Shown: positions 1 to 12,231 of the stretch, piece after piece | Numbering within the stretch: position 1 is the first letter of the stretch | Layout of the letters: every line of letters begins with the position of its first letter | Assembly (NCBI RefSeq): GCF_014839805.1 | Contig: NC_051138.1 | Coordinates: 5,888,983 to 5,952,982 of the forward strand | Direction: 5' to 3' | Source of the DNA: Manduca sexta | Taxonomy: Eukaryota > Arthropoda > Insecta > Lepidoptera > Sphingidae | Length of the DNA stretch: 64,000 bases | Notes under the pieces: generated by a model | What the model saw: the letters and a program-made list of their open reading frames with translations, nothing else | The model's database searches: none | What the model was told of the DNA's origin: nothing | Program-made: the position numbers and the translations under genes

Positions 1-2989
1 TAGATACCTACAATTTGTGTTCATAGAATTTCTTTTTGCGTGCTAAAGAGGCAAATCCGATGTGATTAGGTACTTACGAACAAAATCAGTCGTCAAATGC
101 AGTGCGCTTTGTGGAAACAAAGTTATTTAAATAATGTTATCATCCAAATATTAAATATAGTTAAGTCAGTGATGTGAGTACAGGGCAAAAGCACCATGCT
201 AACAAGCTACTAAAAGTGTGTTATACCCTGGCATTGTTCAATATACTCAAACAGCATTTGATTAACAATAGAATGACCGTTTCTATGACCCTTATCAGAA
301 CACAATCACTGGGTTAGCGTATCAAATGCGCAGTTGGCAGATTTTTCATTAACTATAGTGAAAAGATTATTTAGCGCGAATCTCGCCCGGCTCGCTTCAG
401 AGTAAACTGTTGAAATAGAAGTTTACTTAAACAATGAGCGTGATTTATGAGTAAACATTTTTGGGCGTCCTGCTCTTGATGTTATAAATCTACTCAATCT
501 TGAAATCAACCTTATGAAGTAACTTACAAAAAATACTCTTCGGTTTTAGTAAATAAGAAATAATTTGCTCATTGTTTAGATAATGACGCAGTTTTATTGT
601 CGATAGAGTTGAAATTGGTTTGCATGTGATTTATCGTTCGCTAAAGATGGAACATGTTAGCTCCACTTCCCAAGGCTCCCGGCCGTCTTTCTGTGCTCGT
701 TTACAAACAACCGCGTGCTGTTTTTCGTTTGTGCGCTGGAATATAAAATAAATTTCCTTGAAAAGTGTGTAAATACGGTCATGTTGGTCCGCGCGTTACA
801 ATTTAGTTCGATGGATTCTTTTCAAATATAAGTACATAAGAGCTCCTATATTATGATTTCAATTCCTTATTCTGTGAATTTCATAGTTCCGTCGGGTGTA
901 GATAATAATAAAGTTGGGATGGAGTTAATATTAACCTTTTATTATGAACGTTTCTTGAAGGGGCTAATATTGTTTTCGTAAAGAAGAGTTATACTTAATT
1001 CTTTGTGCTTCATTAAATTAGATTTAAAGCAAGCAAATGAGCAAGTGGGTATTTTAACACGTTTATGTAAGCGAATTTTGCGTTTATTGAGTTGCCGTAT
1101 CTACCTCAAGAATGCCAATGAGAAACCACGCGATTCAAAACATTAAAATTGTTACAAAGATTAGGTTTTCTGTGAGCAGCTCTGTTGAATTTGTGCTACA
1201 AAAAAAATTATTAATAAATGATGCTAAGTTTAATACTGTTTTGGTGTCACTGCCTGTCTGTTTTTCTGTAAAGCATAGTAGACAAATTGTATTTCTAGGT
1301 ACTTGACTTGAAAAAGTGTGACATTAACTTACAGAGAACGTTTTTGATAAACTACACTATACGACCGATTATTTAAAAGGTAAATAACAAATTAGGCACC
1401 TAATTATATAAGCACAAAAAAGTAACATTTAGGTTCTTTGAGCCTTTGAGATTTAAAATTCATTTTGCAATTGGAAAACATCATAAACGTAAAGTTTTGC
1501 GCAGAGGTATTGGTGCTCGTGGGTACATCATCACCACATTGTGTAGATTTGGATGAAAGGTATATAAGAAGGAAGACCTAGTCCTGGGCACAAGTCATGT
1601 CCTCAGTGGAATTCGTATTCCTAATCAGGGCCGTGAACAAAACCTTGATATTGCATATTATTTCCAAGAATTTAATATTTAGTGCACATGTTTACGTTTT
1701 TTTGTTATTTATTAATTTGAAACGCAATGTTGTAGTTATTTTTGGAAATTTTGTAAATCCCGAAACGGCATGACTCGGTAGGAAATTCCTTTATTTATTA
1801 TTCGATATTGATTCATCCCACTCTGGGAAGCCATACCCATATCTGAAATAGATGTGGACATTCATTAAAATATTATACAAAACATTTATCTTCTTAAAAA
1901 TAACACATTACAATAAATTACTCAAACCGTAGATGTTAAAAAAAAATTAAGTTACTAATAAAATAAAGATTAATATAAAGTTATTTTATTCTTACACTCC
2001 CTAATGCCACCACATCATTCTTTCATTCAGAAATACATTCACGCACACGCCAACTTCGCATTAAATTACAAGTTGACAAATAATCAGAAAAGTAAAACCG
2101 GGATTTTTGGTGAAAATATTAGTGCATGGATTACTTTTGGCACTATGTTAGCAGTAATTACTCTCCCTTACGGGTATGTGGTTTCATTTATTAACGCAAT
2201 ATCAAAATTACCCTGTATGAACTATCACGTGACAAAGGTCACACACGCCTTCGAAGACTATCGTAGGTATGTAATATAGGTGATGCTAGCCGCTATGACT
2301 CACTCCGTGAACCGCGTTTCGGGATCAATAAATATAAATTCAATTACTTTGTAAGCATCGCAGAGCGAAAATATTTACTGTTTGGATGGTTTTTATGGGG
2401 TTGCAACTGATTTAGTGTCGTTTTGTTAAGCCAGGATAAAATTAGTAACTATTGGTACATGTTTATTTGGTAAGCACATAAGAATACTATACTAAGAAAA
2501 CTGAACTAATATTCATTGTATGTATAAAGTGTTGATGTTCCTGTGTATAATAAATAAATTCCATTTGCGAGTTGTTGGAGAAAACTGAAAGGATATATAC
2601 AAATTTATTCCGTAACTACTCTATATAAATACTCTGATAGCATTGTTCAGATAAGCATAATATACAAATAAATTATAACGGATTACCGGAAAACCTGTTA
2701 TTCGTAACCTATTAGCTTAGTAGGAAAAATATTAAGAAAAGAAATATACCGATACACTATTACATACGTAAACTTCAAAAGAAAAACTACAATTTGTTAG
2801 ACTGCCTTTGTGAGTTAAATTGTATTCCGTTCGCGATGAAATAACTTTCACGTTTTGGCTTTGATTCTCGAGTTGGGCAAAGTGATATTAAGTTTTCCGA
2901 CTCAATATTAGTTCAGAGTCTGGAATGAGTTCAATAAATTATATAATACTCTCACTCTTTATTACATAGAACGTAATATAGCTGGGGAT

Positions 2990-3062
2990 ATATGAGTGCG
3001 TTACGCCTCCCACCTCTGCCTACCTTTGAAAAGGAAAAAAGGCGTGATGCTCTGTAAATGTA
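2990..3062 (+). mobile_element. SINE family B, 3'-end remnant
   Basis: Contains CACCTCTGCCTACC and AAAAGGCGTGATGCTCTG, which I recognise as the distal end of a common lepidopteran tRNA-derived SINE. No head is present. Confidence 0.6.
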
Positions 3063-3705
3063 TTAGATGGCATAGGATTCCATATATTTCAGATATGTGA
3101 AAGAATGTTAAAATTCCAGAACCCACGCGATGTTTTGATTCTCTGGCTGTTTCTACAAATAATGCGCACCAGTAAGGCGTGGGCTTTTGTTTGAAATGTT
3201 ACTGATGATGTTAAAGTAAACCAAAACTAGTGATTTTTAACTAATCTTTCTTGAGTATTTACATTAAATTATTATGGAAATAATTAATTTTAATTTTAGC
3301 ACATTATTTTTGTTTATATTGTGATATAAAAGTAGGTTCTACGTTCTCGTAGGTTTCCTTTTAATTTTTATTTTTGTTTGCTCAGGCTATAAACAGGCGA
3401 CGTCCAAAATTATATTTTCTAATGGGTGAATCACCATTGCCTTTTTGTTTAAGAAATCTTAAAATGTTACTATACTTTACATTGCATAAATTAGTGTAAT
3501 TATTCATTTGTTCAACCATCGTTAAACTATAGACAAATAGATTTAAAAGGTCTCATTTTTAGAGAGACGTAAAAAATGTGTTACTATTAAGTTTAATTAA
3601 TATGATTTGCCCAAAAATCTTTAATTTAATATTTCCATATTACTTGAATAGTTAAATAAATAACAAAGCTGTTTCCACATTAATTTGTCGGATATAAGGC
3701 GTGCT

Positions 3706-3720
3706 CGGCAGGGGGCGCGC
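3706..3720 (+). promoter_or_regulatory. CTCF-like core motif
   Basis: CGGCAGGGGGCGCGC contains AGGGGGCGC (3710-3718), the conserved core of CTCF sites, in an otherwise AT-rich region. A match by composition in a short GC run is possible. Confidence 0.25.
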
Positions 3721-3977
3721 GCGCGGTCCTGCACTATCTATAATTGATAAAATTCTCAACACACCACCCAATTTCTTCTCAGCATTCTATCTTTTAAAAT
3801 ATGAGAAAAAAACAAAAGGTCAACTTTTACATTAATATTAATTAAGCATTTTTATAGTTCTCACATTACTTACACTTATAAATGAAGTTATGACTACAGT
3901 TTTACATTTACGAATTTTAACTCAATCGTTTAATAAACTTATATTTGATGTGCAAGGTATCTTGTTTAGTAAATAAT

Positions 3978-4312
3978 TATATATATGCGTGGGATGTTGA
4001 AATTGAAAAAGCGAACTTCTTCTGTACAATAATATAGTTATCTAATCATTACACATCTTATTAACCGATTTAAAAAAAGGAGGAGGTTATCAATTCGACG
4101 TGAATGTATTTTTTTTGTACGTTTGTTTTTGTATGGCACCGTCTCCAAAATTGGTATTCAATATATACCTGTTATGTGAAATAATTTTTTGGTTTTGAGT
4201 CGTTTTTGAAGGCGGTAAAATTTTTGTTAAAATTATTTTTATTTATCTCAGATGTCCGAGCCAGCAACTCAAACAGAATAAAACCTTTTAAGTTAACTAT
4301 TCTCAAATATAT
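3978..4312 (+). repeat. Dispersed repeat, copy 1 (contains a nested MITE)
   Basis: Shares several collinear blocks with 53715-53915: GTGGGATGTTGAA, GAACTTCTTCTG, TTACACATCTTATT, and CAACTCAAACAGAATAAAACC followed by an A/T-rich end. The extra central sequence at 4063-4216 is missing from the second copy. Confidence 0.65.
4063..4216. mobile_element. MITE nested in a dispersed repeat
   Basis: Has roughly inverted ends (AACCGATTTAAAAAAAGG at 4063-4080; complement of GTCGTTTTTGAAGGCGGT at 4199-4216) and a GGAGGAGGTTATCAATTCG subterminal segment that I associate with a lepidopteran MITE type. The related repeat at 53715 lacks it and so approximates the empty site. Confidence 0.5.
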
Positions 4313-5659
4313 ACAATTCTAGTGATATATACCACTGGATCATTTTATAGTGTAAATGTATGTAACATAGGTAATACCGAAAAAGACGCATTTCATTAGT
4401 TAAACTAAATAATTAGCCACGGTTAAACCTGAAAAAGTGTCATCTTCAATATTCATACAACCTGACCCAAACTTAGATAAAACGGTTAATAGAAACTAAG
4501 TGGGCCATTGTTCTGATTTTAATGGACCACCGACCGATACGCGGCATTCTCGCAAAAACCCATCGGCATGTGAAAAAAGACGCTAAAAACGTAGCATTTC
4601 GCCATTCAGATAGGCAGCCGAGGAATTCGTCAAAGTGCTTTATCTCCGTCTTTCACAGTCCGATGGCGGTTGGTGTGTTAAATTGTCGCCGAGACAGACT
4701 TATCGGTGTCATTAAGTGGAACCCTTCGAGGTTAAACAATAACACAAACTTGTGACGTGTCTACGTTTCCTAGCAAAGGATAGATTAACTCAGTTCAATA
4801 CACAAAGAATGTATTGTTATTAAAACATAGATTTATTCAAAAATATACGGTAAATGTCGCTTACATGGCCTCGTAAAGACGGCAGACGGCTTCACTTCTT
4901 GAAATCAAACAATACCATGTAAGATAAAGAAATTCTTATCACTAATGTACCGTTGAAGTTTCACAAAGTCTTTTAAAGAGAAATAATTGTACTTGTACGA
5001 ATCCTGGGAACCTAGTCCTACCGTTTGCCGACAAATGAAGGATTTAAAAAACAATACCTTTCCACTAAAACAATAGGTGAAGCTAATCTCTATTTTAACA
5101 CCGTTAATTATGTACTAAGCACGCATTCGATGATACTATGTTAATAAGATGTGTTGAAAATAAAATTTAATTACGTACGTACACAAAGCTTAATATACTT
5201 TTATGAAATGAAACAAATTATAACATAAATAATGTATATGAAGGCGATCTTGCAATACTTTTCGCGTATAAAAGGCTTTAGAGAATTCGCTTCACTTACT
5301 ACGAGTCTACGAAGTACGTCTACGGCGTAGCATTGAGACGTATCTACTTATAATAATAACTCGAGCAATTATTTGGTTTCGTACGGCGCAAGTCCTGTAT
5401 AGCCTGATAAAATGGTTTATATGTTTGCACGTACAAGTATTAACCAAACGTCATCTTGTCCACTTAACATCCATATATACACAAATTGGAGGTTCGCACG
5501 CAAGTACGACACGTATTTAAGAACGGTTATACATACAGATATATCCAGCTAAAGACCGGACTTATTACCAATCGCAATCAAAAACCAATCATGTCTTTAT
5601 TACTTACATGGTGAACACGAGTTCGGTCGAGTCTCGGCTCTTGGCTCTTAGTGTGTATG

Positions 5660-5810
5660 AGAAGGAATGTGTAAGCAATGGGGCGCGGGATGAGCGCGGG
5701 CGCGGGCGCAGCACACAGGTACACATGACGCGCGAGGGCGGGAGGGAGCACTCGCGGCTGCCAGGTGGGCCCCCATTAGCAGCGGCGAGCCTCGAGCGGC
5801 CGCTCTTCAT
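5660..5810. other. GC-rich, CpG-containing island
   Basis: About 150 bp of GC-rich sequence (GGGCGCGGGATGAGCGCGGG and following) in AT-rich surroundings. Both strands stay open over it only because stop codons are AT-rich; no domain is recognisable. Confidence 0.55.
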
Positions 5811-6489
5811 CTTTATGATAATTATTTTCTGTTTGTTTTCGTCGAAGAATCGGCCCGCCTCGTCGGCGAACGCTTCTCAGAACCAACTTCCATTGTGGTA
5901 AATTAAAGCCGCCCGGACCCCTGCCACGACGAGAGATAATTCGACAGGATGCCGCATATTATTAATTGCACTATGACTTGTGGAAATGGAGATCCGAGTT
6001 TAGTGAGTCATTCATCTGCCGGCATCGATGATGCCTCCCTGCGTGGGAACACATAAAGTACACGATTTACACCATGCCAGCTTTTAGAGTCCGGATAAAA
6101 AAAGGATAATCGACTTATACTTTTTTTTTTAAATACCATTCTACAGCTAAAATCGTACAAGGCCTACTCATCTACAGTTACGTACGCACACGAAACAAGA
6201 ATCAATTAAGCACTGTAGAGGTAAAGTGATAAATTTCCAATAAAGTACATCGCAAGTACCGGCGTGGTACTGAGCGATCGGTTCGTTAACTAGAGTTTAA
6301 CAAGGTAATAAATAGAGGGTTCTGAGCGGACATCAGTGACCAATAAAAACACAACCGTAAATAAGTCGAATGCCGGTAATAAAAAAGGGAACATCGTAAT
6401 GTTTACAATCTTGTGGCTTTATTCACTTTGTGTTCCAATTTCATGCTAAATCGAGCGGATAAAATTCTCCTTTATCAGGCAGACTGTCC

Positions 6490-6615
6490 GTCGCGAGCGT
6501 GGCTCGGCCGCTCCTCTTCCCTGCGCCTGCGCGCGGCGCCCTCCGCCCGCCCCGCGCCTGCCTCGCGCTCGTCGCGCGCCCGCCCCGCGCCCTCCGCCTG
6601 TCCGCAGTCCCACTG
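6490..6615. other. GC-rich, strongly C-skewed island
   Basis: Dense CGCG and CCGCCC runs with C on the plus strand. Overlapping open frames give low-complexity Ala/Pro/Arg/Ser stretches and are not credible proteins. Confidence 0.6.
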
Positions 6616-9600
6616 TTTGTTTGTACACGGAGCCGCCTTAAGCCGCTATTAAATACAAATCTAACATTCAGCCAGCATAAAGCTAAACATGATGAAAGGA
6701 TTAATTTGTTACAGTTTAATGAGTTTAGACATATAGAATAATCTCATCGTTTTTTATCTTTTTAAGTTAACAAAAGTACAGTACGCACAGATTAATTCAG
6801 TTTGTTATGAGATCGCAAAGCACGTCATTGAACCAGTATATACAAGATTTAAACATTAAAGAAACGTCATGATACCCATTTGGTATTTGTGAAAGAGATT
6901 CCAGTAAAAACAAAGATTATACGGTCCGAGACATAACTACTTGAAATTCCACCCAATGCAATGCGATAGTGCTTAAGGATCCTTCACACAGGAAAATTGT
7001 TTTCCAATTTTAATAAGACTTAAAATGTGTCTTCTGGGTAAGTTTCTGTAGTATCTAGGATTATTATGGAGCCTTGCTAACGTATTACAGAGAAAAAAAA
7101 ATCTAATTCTATAATCAGATCAATTTTGTAAAGTATTTAAAAAATAATAGATGAAATTTTACAGTGTTTACAAATGGAAACGCATTGAGTTAATATGTGA
7201 AAATATATATTTTCCGCGTTGGTACGTGAAGTGCGTATGATGCTCAAGAGTGCATTGGTTAGGAGGCTCGACGGGTTATTAATTTTATGGTGTCGATGGC
7301 CGCACGCACCTGGCTGCAGCGGTCACTGCCGCTGCGCCCAGTGCATTCCCCACTCCCCCACATGCCGGCATCAATCACGTAACTACCGATAATTACACAC
7401 TAATGTTTATCACCGTTGTCTTTATAACATCTAACCGCTAACGTTCATCAAACTATTCTAAAAACCAACCAACATATATTAAAAACCACCAAAACATCAC
7501 CGGTTTGTTTACAACGTTCGTGTCGCCAGTCACTGATTAGCTTTTTATACCGCAAGTCACAACAATACGTATGTAAATAAAAACATTCAAACAATAGTTT
7601 ATTATGAATCGTGTTAGTATGGACGGCATTCCCCTCCTAATCGAACTGGTTGGAAGCAGTGCGCGTGCATTACAATGTAAATGGCACATTCGTCTACAGG
7701 TGCCGTACAGAACCTGAATATTGTGTTCCACCACGTTCACATTATATTTTGATTACACATTTTATGTGTCATCTGTCCATTGCTGCCCGACCGCCAACGC
7801 CTACACACCTTGGCCACACAAAAACACCGATATGTGATGAACATAGCGAGGAAGGCAGCACTGTGCGTCAGATTAGGATGTGTTTTAGTGCGGGTCACAG
7901 GTGTAAGCAGTACGAGACACGCGGGCGACAGCGTTGCTCAAATTATGTGGAAAGGCAACTGATACTACATAGCTATTTACGTACAAGCCTTGGTTATTTT
8001 AAGATCGGCGTCCGTAAAACTCAACTCGTATCTAAGGTTAGAGTAAGCACTTAAAAGAAATTATTCATAATGCTTATCCACTTACGTGTACTCAGTGTAG
8101 GGAAAATTAATGACAGTCTCAAATATTGTTAACATTTATTTCTGTGAAAGTTTTTTGTTTGATTTTTCACGACAGTACTTTCGTAACTCATAAAAGTGGT
8201 AATCGATATTTTTCTTTAATTAATAGAAAATAAATTCATATATGAAAGGTTTCTACGATTCTGAATGATAGATACTTCAGTAGACAGAGTCGTTGTAACA
8301 AATGTCTGTTAAAAAAATGTGATTACTGTATACAAATAATGAATATTATTGTTACAAAAATAGAAAATTTGGTTATTGTACTTTTAATTATAATAATTCT
8401 GCACTCATATTTTTTTTTCAGTAGTATTTTTGTTATAAATATTTGTGTGATAGGCATAATCAATATAATTAATCAATATAAGAAACATAGACTATTTTAT
8501 TCATCACAGCAACTATTTTCTACATTGATCTATACCTATAGGAATTTATTCACCAAAAAAACGCCAACAACCTCAGGCCTTGACTCGTAGATTCCAACGG
8601 CTTAGGCCATTAATCAATATTCACGTTTTAGTGCATTCAAAATTGGGCCACTGCTGTAGAATCATTTTCGCGGATGTAATGATCAAGGACAATGATCGTC
8701 GTAACCAGTCATCCAAAACTAGTACATCGTTGTTTATCGTGATTTACAACTATAATAACATGCGAGTATATTTAGATATTCAATTATGAACTAGACCATA
8801 ATACAGTGAGGTGTAATTGGAACCATGTTTCGTAAAGCACGTGTTTTGATATCGTGTAGTGATTTTCGATTATGTGCTGGAAGATTTATTGTAATTAAGA
8901 TTTTGGTATTTATTTTATTTTAATTAAGCAAGTACATGTTATGTTAAAATTGTATGTAATGGGATTTTTCTAAATTTAAGGAGAGCATAAATCTGTCTCA
9001 CGCCTACTTTAAGTCGTTTAATATGTGATTGGTGAGGTAGGAGAGATACTGGATTCGATTTTCAGGTCGATTAGTTTTCTAGCCTACTTTTCCAGGGATT
9101 GGATCCTCAAGAAAGAAATAACGTTAAGCAGGTGAGGTGTTTTAAACTAAATTATAAAGTTTTTACAACATGCGTGGAAAAGTGTGCATCGACAACTTGG
9201 AATGAGATGAGTGCAGGTGGAAGAAACATATACATGTTTTTAAGTGCGTTAAAAAAGAATGTGTTTGTTTCATTGTAATTCATTAAATGACAGTGGACGG
9301 TGTTAGGCTAACAATAGAAATGATAATACGTTAGAGTAGGTCTCGGATTTATTTCGTATACGTTTTACATATTCTAGGATCGTAAAGTTACGTGAGTCGC
9401 CTCAACAATCAGGCGCATCAAGAAAACACAAAATTCTCAAACGTCCTTTCTATAATAATAGATTATTTAGTATAATGATGCAATGTTTTTTATTCAAATG
9501 TTGTGTAACGCGGGCAAACAATTTATGATTGCACAAAAAACGAGCACCTTTTGAAACAAAAGAATAATGACGAACGTTTTAGCACTTCCATAAAAACTGA

Positions 9601-9825
9601 GGCGAAACTATGGTCAATAAATTAATAAGTCTCTGTCAAATGCCTCCAATTACTGAAGAATATAAAGCTGAGTCAAGCAGGTAAACAAAATAGAGCTGTT
9701 ATAAATTTAACAAGAGCTGTTGAACGCCCGCAATGTCTCTCCGCCGCATTATGCTTTTTTTTTCGAATACTTTTTGCTTTGTGGCATTCGCTTTGTGAGT
9801 TTACTTCCGTCGGTACGTTTTTTCA

Positions 9826-9835
9826 TGGTGGCGCT
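9826..9835 (+). promoter_or_regulatory. CTCF-like core motif
   Basis: TGGTGGCGCT differs from the insect CTCF core AGGTGGCGCT at one position. Functional status unknown. Confidence 0.2.
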
Positions 9836-10400
9836 AAGTTTGACAAAAGCTTTGGATACGAGATAAAATAAAACTTCAGCGGGAGCACCATAAAGCCTCG
9901 CAAGCTGACTCTCGTTGCGGCCACTGCGGTGTCACTGAGAAGCTTTAAAACTGCGCATGTCGTCATTGGATCGGCATGCCAAATATTTACTAATACTCAC
10001 ACATAAAAACGGTAAACAGTAGGAATGTTTAATGATGTCTAAACAAACATCTTGTTCTTAATTTACTTTTATTTCCATATGGTTAACACAAGAAAATTAA
10101 TTATGTCATTGTGTACACCAGACAAATTGATTTGTTAAAATGTTTGCCGACTCTTAATATTCCACGCAAACTATTTTCAATAGGTCGTGTTTTATTTTGG
10201 TCTGTCTGACTGCGCGTCTGACCATATGTCATTAGCTCATGATTTATTGAAATGAACCTATATCAAAAACACTTTGTGCATTAACACGACTTGTTAATCT
10301 TCAATTTATAGGTTCGGGATAGCTTTTTAGCTTTTAACGAATAGCCGCTTTGTTTTGCGTTTCTAGATATTGTCTTGTAGTAAACAACTTTTAAAGATTT

Positions 10401-10608
10401 TGAAATAAAATTATATTCCGGGTTTTATCGTGGTTTTTCTATATTATAATTTTTATGATCACGGGAGTGACAAGTGTTGGTTGTCCAAACAATCAAAGTT
10501 ACAATATGTACCTACATTTTGCAATTATACAAAATTTATAATTGTAAAATGAAGGTTGACATTATGATATAAAAACCACGATAAAATCCGTAAAATAGCT
10601 TTATTTCA
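10401..10608. mobile_element. Fold-back MITE with 38-bp imperfect terminal inverted repeats
   Basis: The left arm (10401-10438, containing TTTTATCGTGGTTTTT) is the inverted complement of the right arm (10571-10608) at 33 of 38 positions, separated by 132 bp of unrelated AT-rich sequence. Similarity weakens just beyond the arms, so the true ends may lie a few bases outside. There is no coding capacity. It sits about 320 bp from the mariner element but is not its terminal repeat. Confidence 0.7.
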
Positions 10609-10932
10609 ATGTCTAACATCCGCGTAAATATATGAAATAATCTTTATAGACTTATTTTATTCTTCCTAGCTAATGGTAGGAAGATATGTAGAGATTGAGA
10701 ATTAGATATGTGGAGAAAATTGCGAAAAACATGCAAGTGGCACCAATTATAAAACTTTTAATTTTCCTCCTAAAATACTGATAGCACGCCTGAGCACACC
10801 CAGAAAATTCTTCTGTTAGAAATTCAAATTGTGGTTACATCATTTCGAAATAAATGTCTATTGATTAAGAATTTTCTTTCTCATAAGGATTTACGTAATA
10901 TATTACATAGACATACGTTACGTATATACTTA

Positions 10933-10955
10933 GTCTGGCCATAAATACTGTTACA
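10933..10955 (+). repeat. Left terminal inverted repeat of the maT element
   Basis: Begins GTCTGGCCATAAATA directly after the target TA. It differs from the right repeat at four of 23 positions. Confidence 0.88.
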
Positions 10956-11070
10956 CTTAATTATAAAAAAATATTACATTTGAATTTCGAATCTGTCATT
11001 TTTATACGATTGTTCATTGTGTTTTCTCATTTTGGCGCCAATACATTGTAAAATATTTTGCGATATTAAA

Positions 11071-12111
11071 ATGGTGTGGGGTGATAAAGAGAACCGAATC
11101 GCTGTGATAGCATTACACAAAGTAGGTATGGAGCCAAATGCAATTTTTAAAACTCTCCATACACTTGGTATTAGTAAAATGTTTGTGTACCGGGCTATTA
11201 ATAGGTACAATGAGACCTCCTCTGTTTGTGACAGAAAAAGATCTGGCCGTCCACGTAGTGTTCGTACGAAAAAGGTGGTCAAAGCAGTAAGGGAAAGAAT
11301 TCGAAGAAATCCTGTCCGAAAGCAAAAGATTTTATCTCGGGAAATGAAGATAGCACCTAGAACCATGTCGCGTATTTTAAAAGATGACTTAGGACTTGCA
11401 GCCTATAAGAGACGCACTGGCCATTTCTTAACTGATAATTTAAAGAAGAATAGGGTGGTAAAATCGAAACAACTACTGAAGCGGTACGCAAAGGGAGGTC
11501 ACAGAAAAATTTTGTTTACGGATGAGAAAATTTTTACAATTGAGCAACATTTTAACAAACAAAATGACCGTATTTATGCTCAAAGCTCTAAGGAAGCTTC
11601 CCAATTAGTCGACAGAGTGCAACGTGGACATTATCCGACTTCAGTGATGGTTTGGTGGGGTGTTAGCTATGAAGGAGTGACTGAGCCATATTTTTGTGAA
11701 AAAGGTATCAAAACATCGGCACAAGTGTATCAAGATACCATTCTTGAGAAGGTAGTTAAGCCCCTTAACATCACCATGTTCAATAACCAAGTATGGTCCT
11801 TCCAGCAAGACTCGGCGCCGGGTCATAAAGCTCGGTCCACGCAGTCTTGGTTGGAATCGAACGTTTCGGACTTCATCAGAGCTGAAGACTGGCCGTCGTC
11901 TAGTCCCGATCTTAATCCGCTGGATTATGATTTGTGGTCAGTTTTAGAGAGTACAGCTTGCTCTAAACGCCATGATAATTTGGAGTCCCTAAAACAATCT
12001 ATACGATTGGCAGTGAAGAATTTTCCCATGGAAAGAGTGCGTGCTTCTATTGATAACTGGCCTCATCGTTTAAAGGACTGTATTGCAGCCAATGGAGACC
12101 ACTTCGAATAA
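11071..12111 (+). CDS. DD37D (maT clade) Tc1/mariner transposase, intact open reading frame
   Basis: Encodes a 346-residue cut-and-paste DNA transposase acting in the nucleus on its own element's ends. The N-terminal helix-turn-helix region (about 8-46) and a second DNA-binding segment (about 65-110) flank an SGRPR motif at 58-62, as in Tc1/mariner paired-like domains. The catalytic RNase H-fold has D151 (FTDEK), D247 (QQDSAPGHK) and D285 (SPDLNPLDY). Exactly 37 residues separate the second and third aspartates, so it is DD37D rather than mariner DD34D or Tc1 DD34E. I chose the ATG at 11071 because MVWGDKENR resembles family N-termini; the frame is open back to 11017 but those 18 residues look like leader. 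No stop, frameshift or missing catalytic residue is visible, so the protein could be functional. Expression is unknown. Confidence 0.93.
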   Translation: MVWGDKENRIAVIALHKVGMEPNAIFKTLHTLGISKMFVYRAINRYNETSSVCDRKRSGRPRSVRTKKVVKAVRERIRRNPVRKQKILSREMKIAPRTMSRILKDDLGLAAYKRRTGHFLTDNLKKNRVVKSKQLLKRYAKGGHRKILFTDEKIFTIEQHFNKQNDRIYAQSSKEASQLVDRVQRGHYPTSVMVWWGVSYEGVTEPYFCEKGIKTSAQVYQDTILEKVVKPLNITMFNNQVWSFQQDSAPGHKARSTQSWLESNVSDFIRAEDWPSSSPDLNPLDYDLWSVLESTACSKRHDNLESLKQSIRLAVKNFPMERVRASIDNWPHRLKDCIAANGDHFE

Positions 12112-12208
12112 GCTTTTTATATTTTTAATTGTTTTATATTTATGTATTAAACTGACACACTGTAAAAGTAATAAATGTTATTTGCAGTTAACAATTTTCT
12201 TTTTTCTT

Positions 12209-12231
12209 TATTACAATATTTATGGCAAGAC
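12209..12231 (-). repeat. Right terminal inverted repeat of the maT element
   Basis: Reverse complement begins GTCTTGCCATAAATA and is followed by the target TA at 12232-12233. Confidence 0.88.

Larger units (their letters stand above)
1..10400. other. Non-coding stretch (outside the listed repeats and islands)
   Basis: AT-rich with no recognisable gene. Short open frames (up to 134 codons at 7650-8054) have no known domain. A moderately GC-rich unique stretch at 4510-4760 and another at 9715-9990 stand out weakly. A small hairpin GCAGCGG/CCGCTGC sits at 7316-7335. Confidence 0.6.

Noticed and set aside
7650..8054. 134-codon plus-strand frame
   Set aside because: No domain recognised and a second overlapping frame is also open; treated as chance.
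9030..9130. Degenerate tRNA-like SINE head (GGATTCGATTTTCAGG)
   Set aside because: Similarity to the two SINE families is limited to a few bases around a possible B box.
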